The notes under the pieces are model-generated. The model was not told the DNA's origin. It saw only the letters and a list, made by a program, of their open reading frames with translations, and searched no databases. DNA of 64,000 nucleotides from NCBI RefSeq assembly GCF_024498075.1, contig NZ_JANHOF010000001.1, positions 1,519,037 through 1,583,036 of the forward strand. The letters run 5' to 3'. Below, piece after piece: positions 63,129 to 64,000 of this stretch. The stretch comes from Paenibacillus mendelii. Its GTDB lineage: Bacteria; Bacillota; Bacilli; Paenibacillales; Paenibacillaceae. Position 1 is the stretch's first letter. Each line of letters starts with the position of its first letter. The translations under genes were made by a program, and so were the position numbers.

Positions 63129-63332
63129 TCATTGCTTCCATTTACTGCTTTTGCTCAGGAACCTCGTTAGATGCTTTGGAACGGCTTGTTTGGCATCTTT
63201 AAGACGAATCGATAAAGGTGGTACGGTTAGAGAAATCAGTTTTCCAACTGCTTCGCTGCGAATGGCCGATAGTTCCTTGTACTCCTCCAATGTTAAGACA
63301 GGTATATCCACGCTTGCTTGATCATCATTCAT
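63129..63332 (-). CDS. Uncertain small ORF
   Basis: A frame of about 67 codons starting MNDDQASVDIPVLTLEEYKE, with GGTG eight bases upstream, in the 700-base stretch between the importer operon and the rRNA operon. The sequence is polar and helical, without a recognised family. The rest of the stretch holds short frames only. It may be a degraded gene or a real small protein. Confidence 0.3.
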   Translation of the reverse strand: MNDDQASVDIPVLTLEEYKELSAIRSEAVGKLISLTVPPLSIRLKDAKQAVPKHLTRFLSKSSKWKQ

Positions 63333-63642
63333 ATCCCATACACCGCATTCGACGAGGGTTGGCATATTTCAAAAAACAAGAGATTATATCCCGTTGCATC
63401 CGTATTGATTTTTCACTTATGATTTACAACATCTGTGCTAAATTGCCATCTTGCATGACAAAGCTGCCTTACATCTATCACTGCATTTCAAAACGGTGTA
63501 TCCGTATGCGTTCAAACGCAACTAGCTTCTTCTGCTTAGCCTCTCACATGCTTCAGAATACCCGTCCCCATACATGAACTTAACTAAAAATAAAAATGAA
63601 GCAGAAGCTATGCTCCTACCGCGTCCTATTCATAATTATAAA

Positions 63643-63674
63643 TAAAAAAACCGACCCCATAAATGCGGTCGGTT
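63643..63674 (-). terminator. Terminator of the rRNA operon
   Basis: On the minus strand AACCGACC pairs with GGTCGGTT and is followed by seven T, six bases beyond the 5S rRNA. Confidence 0.85.
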
Positions 63675-63680
63675 CCTCGT

Positions 63681-63797
63681 GCTTGGCGACGTCCTACTCT
63701 TCCAGGACCCTGCGGTCCAAGTACCATCGGCGCTGAAGGGCTTAACGGTCGTGTTCGAGATGGGTACGCGTGGTTCCCCTTCGCCATTACCACCAAA
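63681..63797 (-). rRNA. 5S ribosomal RNA
   Basis: About 117 bases. The minus strand reads GGTGG...GCGAAGGGGAACCACGCGTA, the loop GAACACGACCGTTAAGCCC, and GATGGTACTTGGACC with the ending AGGACGTCGCCAAGC, which are the standard Firmicutes 5S landmarks. It is followed by a terminator. The exact ends may be off by a few bases. Confidence 0.95.
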
Positions 63798-63940
63798 CGT
63801 TTCAGGTGTGGTTACACCTTCAAAACTGGATACGAGTTTGCGCAACTCTATAGCTGTGTTTCCCGAATGAGTATCGGGGTCCCCGCAAAGTATTCGGAAT
63901 CAGCTTCGAAGCTGTTCGTCACTTTGTGGGGTATCTTTTA

Positions 63941-64000
63941 GGATAAGCCCTCGACCGATTAGTATTCGTCAGCTGCATGCATTGCTGCACTTCCACCTCG
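63941..64000 (-). rRNA. 23S ribosomal RNA, 3' end (partial)
   Basis: The minus strand carries the 3' end of 23S rRNA (GACGAATACTAATCGGTCGA then GGGCTTATCC), about 140 bases upstream of 5S. The rest lies beyond the window edge. The order 23S-5S-terminator shows that this is the distal end of an rRNA operon. Confidence 0.92.

Noticed and set aside
63663..63941. Small frames across the right end
   Set aside because: They overlap the 5S rRNA gene and the 23S-5S spacer, and are not coding.
1..64000. CRISPR array or tRNA genes
   Set aside because: No evenly spaced direct repeats and no cloverleaf with the usual T-loop GTTCGAATC-type signature were noticed in intergenic parts. A tRNA scan would be more reliable than reading.

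Overview
The window looks like a chromosome segment of a Gram-positive, endospore-forming Paenibacillaceae species (Paenibacillus, Cohnella or Thermobacillus-like). The support is an intact sigma-K, strong GGAGG-type ribosome binding sites with frequent GTG/TTG starts, YesM/YesN-type carbohydrate regulation, an exopolysaccharide (EPS) operon with BY-kinase modules, and an rRNA operon at the right end. All assignments come from reading the sequence and from family knowledge; no database search was run.

Layout. 1-1157: decayed DNA (IS3-family fragment, truncated PhyH-type dioxygenase, broken APS kinase). 1238-12687 (minus): a lasso-peptide locus of the paeninodin/pseudomycoidin type. It has two short precursor genes (4099-4239 and 9321-9458), two 646-aa cyclases, two HPr-kinase-like peptide kinases, one shared PqqD-like B1, one shared protease B2, a nucleotidyltransferase, one ABC exporter and a sulfotransferase. 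12684-28791 (minus): an EPS operon with galU, a priming sugar transferase, four glycosyltransferases, a polymerase, a flippase, an acyltransferase, a pyruvyltransferase, manC, ugd and a secreted glycoside hydrolase. It runs with short gaps or overlaps into the sulfotransferase and the lasso genes. 28842-32040: a terminator, a likely structured RNA (possible EAR/epsC antiterminator), BY-kinase and Wzz modules, and a DegU-like regulator with a soluble histidine kinase.

32700-41902: another acyltransferase, a dead IS630-family element, sigK, a PhyH-type oxygenase divergent from an AraC regulator, a possible small RNA or leaderless peptide, an AXE1-type esterase, a histidine phosphatase, a SIR2 deacetylase and an orphan glgC. 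42106-46149: a GH2 beta-mannosidase-like enzyme divergent from a GntR/LacI-type repressor. 46263-55737 (minus): a compact six-gene operon of two dynamin-like GTPases, a membrane-anchored small protein, a HerA/VirB4-like ATPase, an HNH nuclease toxin and a SUKH-type immunity protein. I know of no name for this combination, and it is the best candidate here for an undescribed system. 56212-62928 (plus): a YesM/YesN two-component pair followed by a sugar ABC importer. 63681-64000 (minus): 5S rRNA and the 3' end of 23S rRNA.

How the parts fit. The lasso locus seems to make two C-terminally phosphorylated lasso peptides, each with its own cyclase and kinase but sharing leader recognition, proteolysis and export. 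The EPS operon would supply UDP-glucose, UDP-glucuronate and GDP-mannose, and could also supply sugars for peptide decoration. The dynamin/HerA/HNH operon looks like a toxin-immunity pair joined to membrane-remodelling and ATP-driven translocation parts, either for toxin delivery or for defence.
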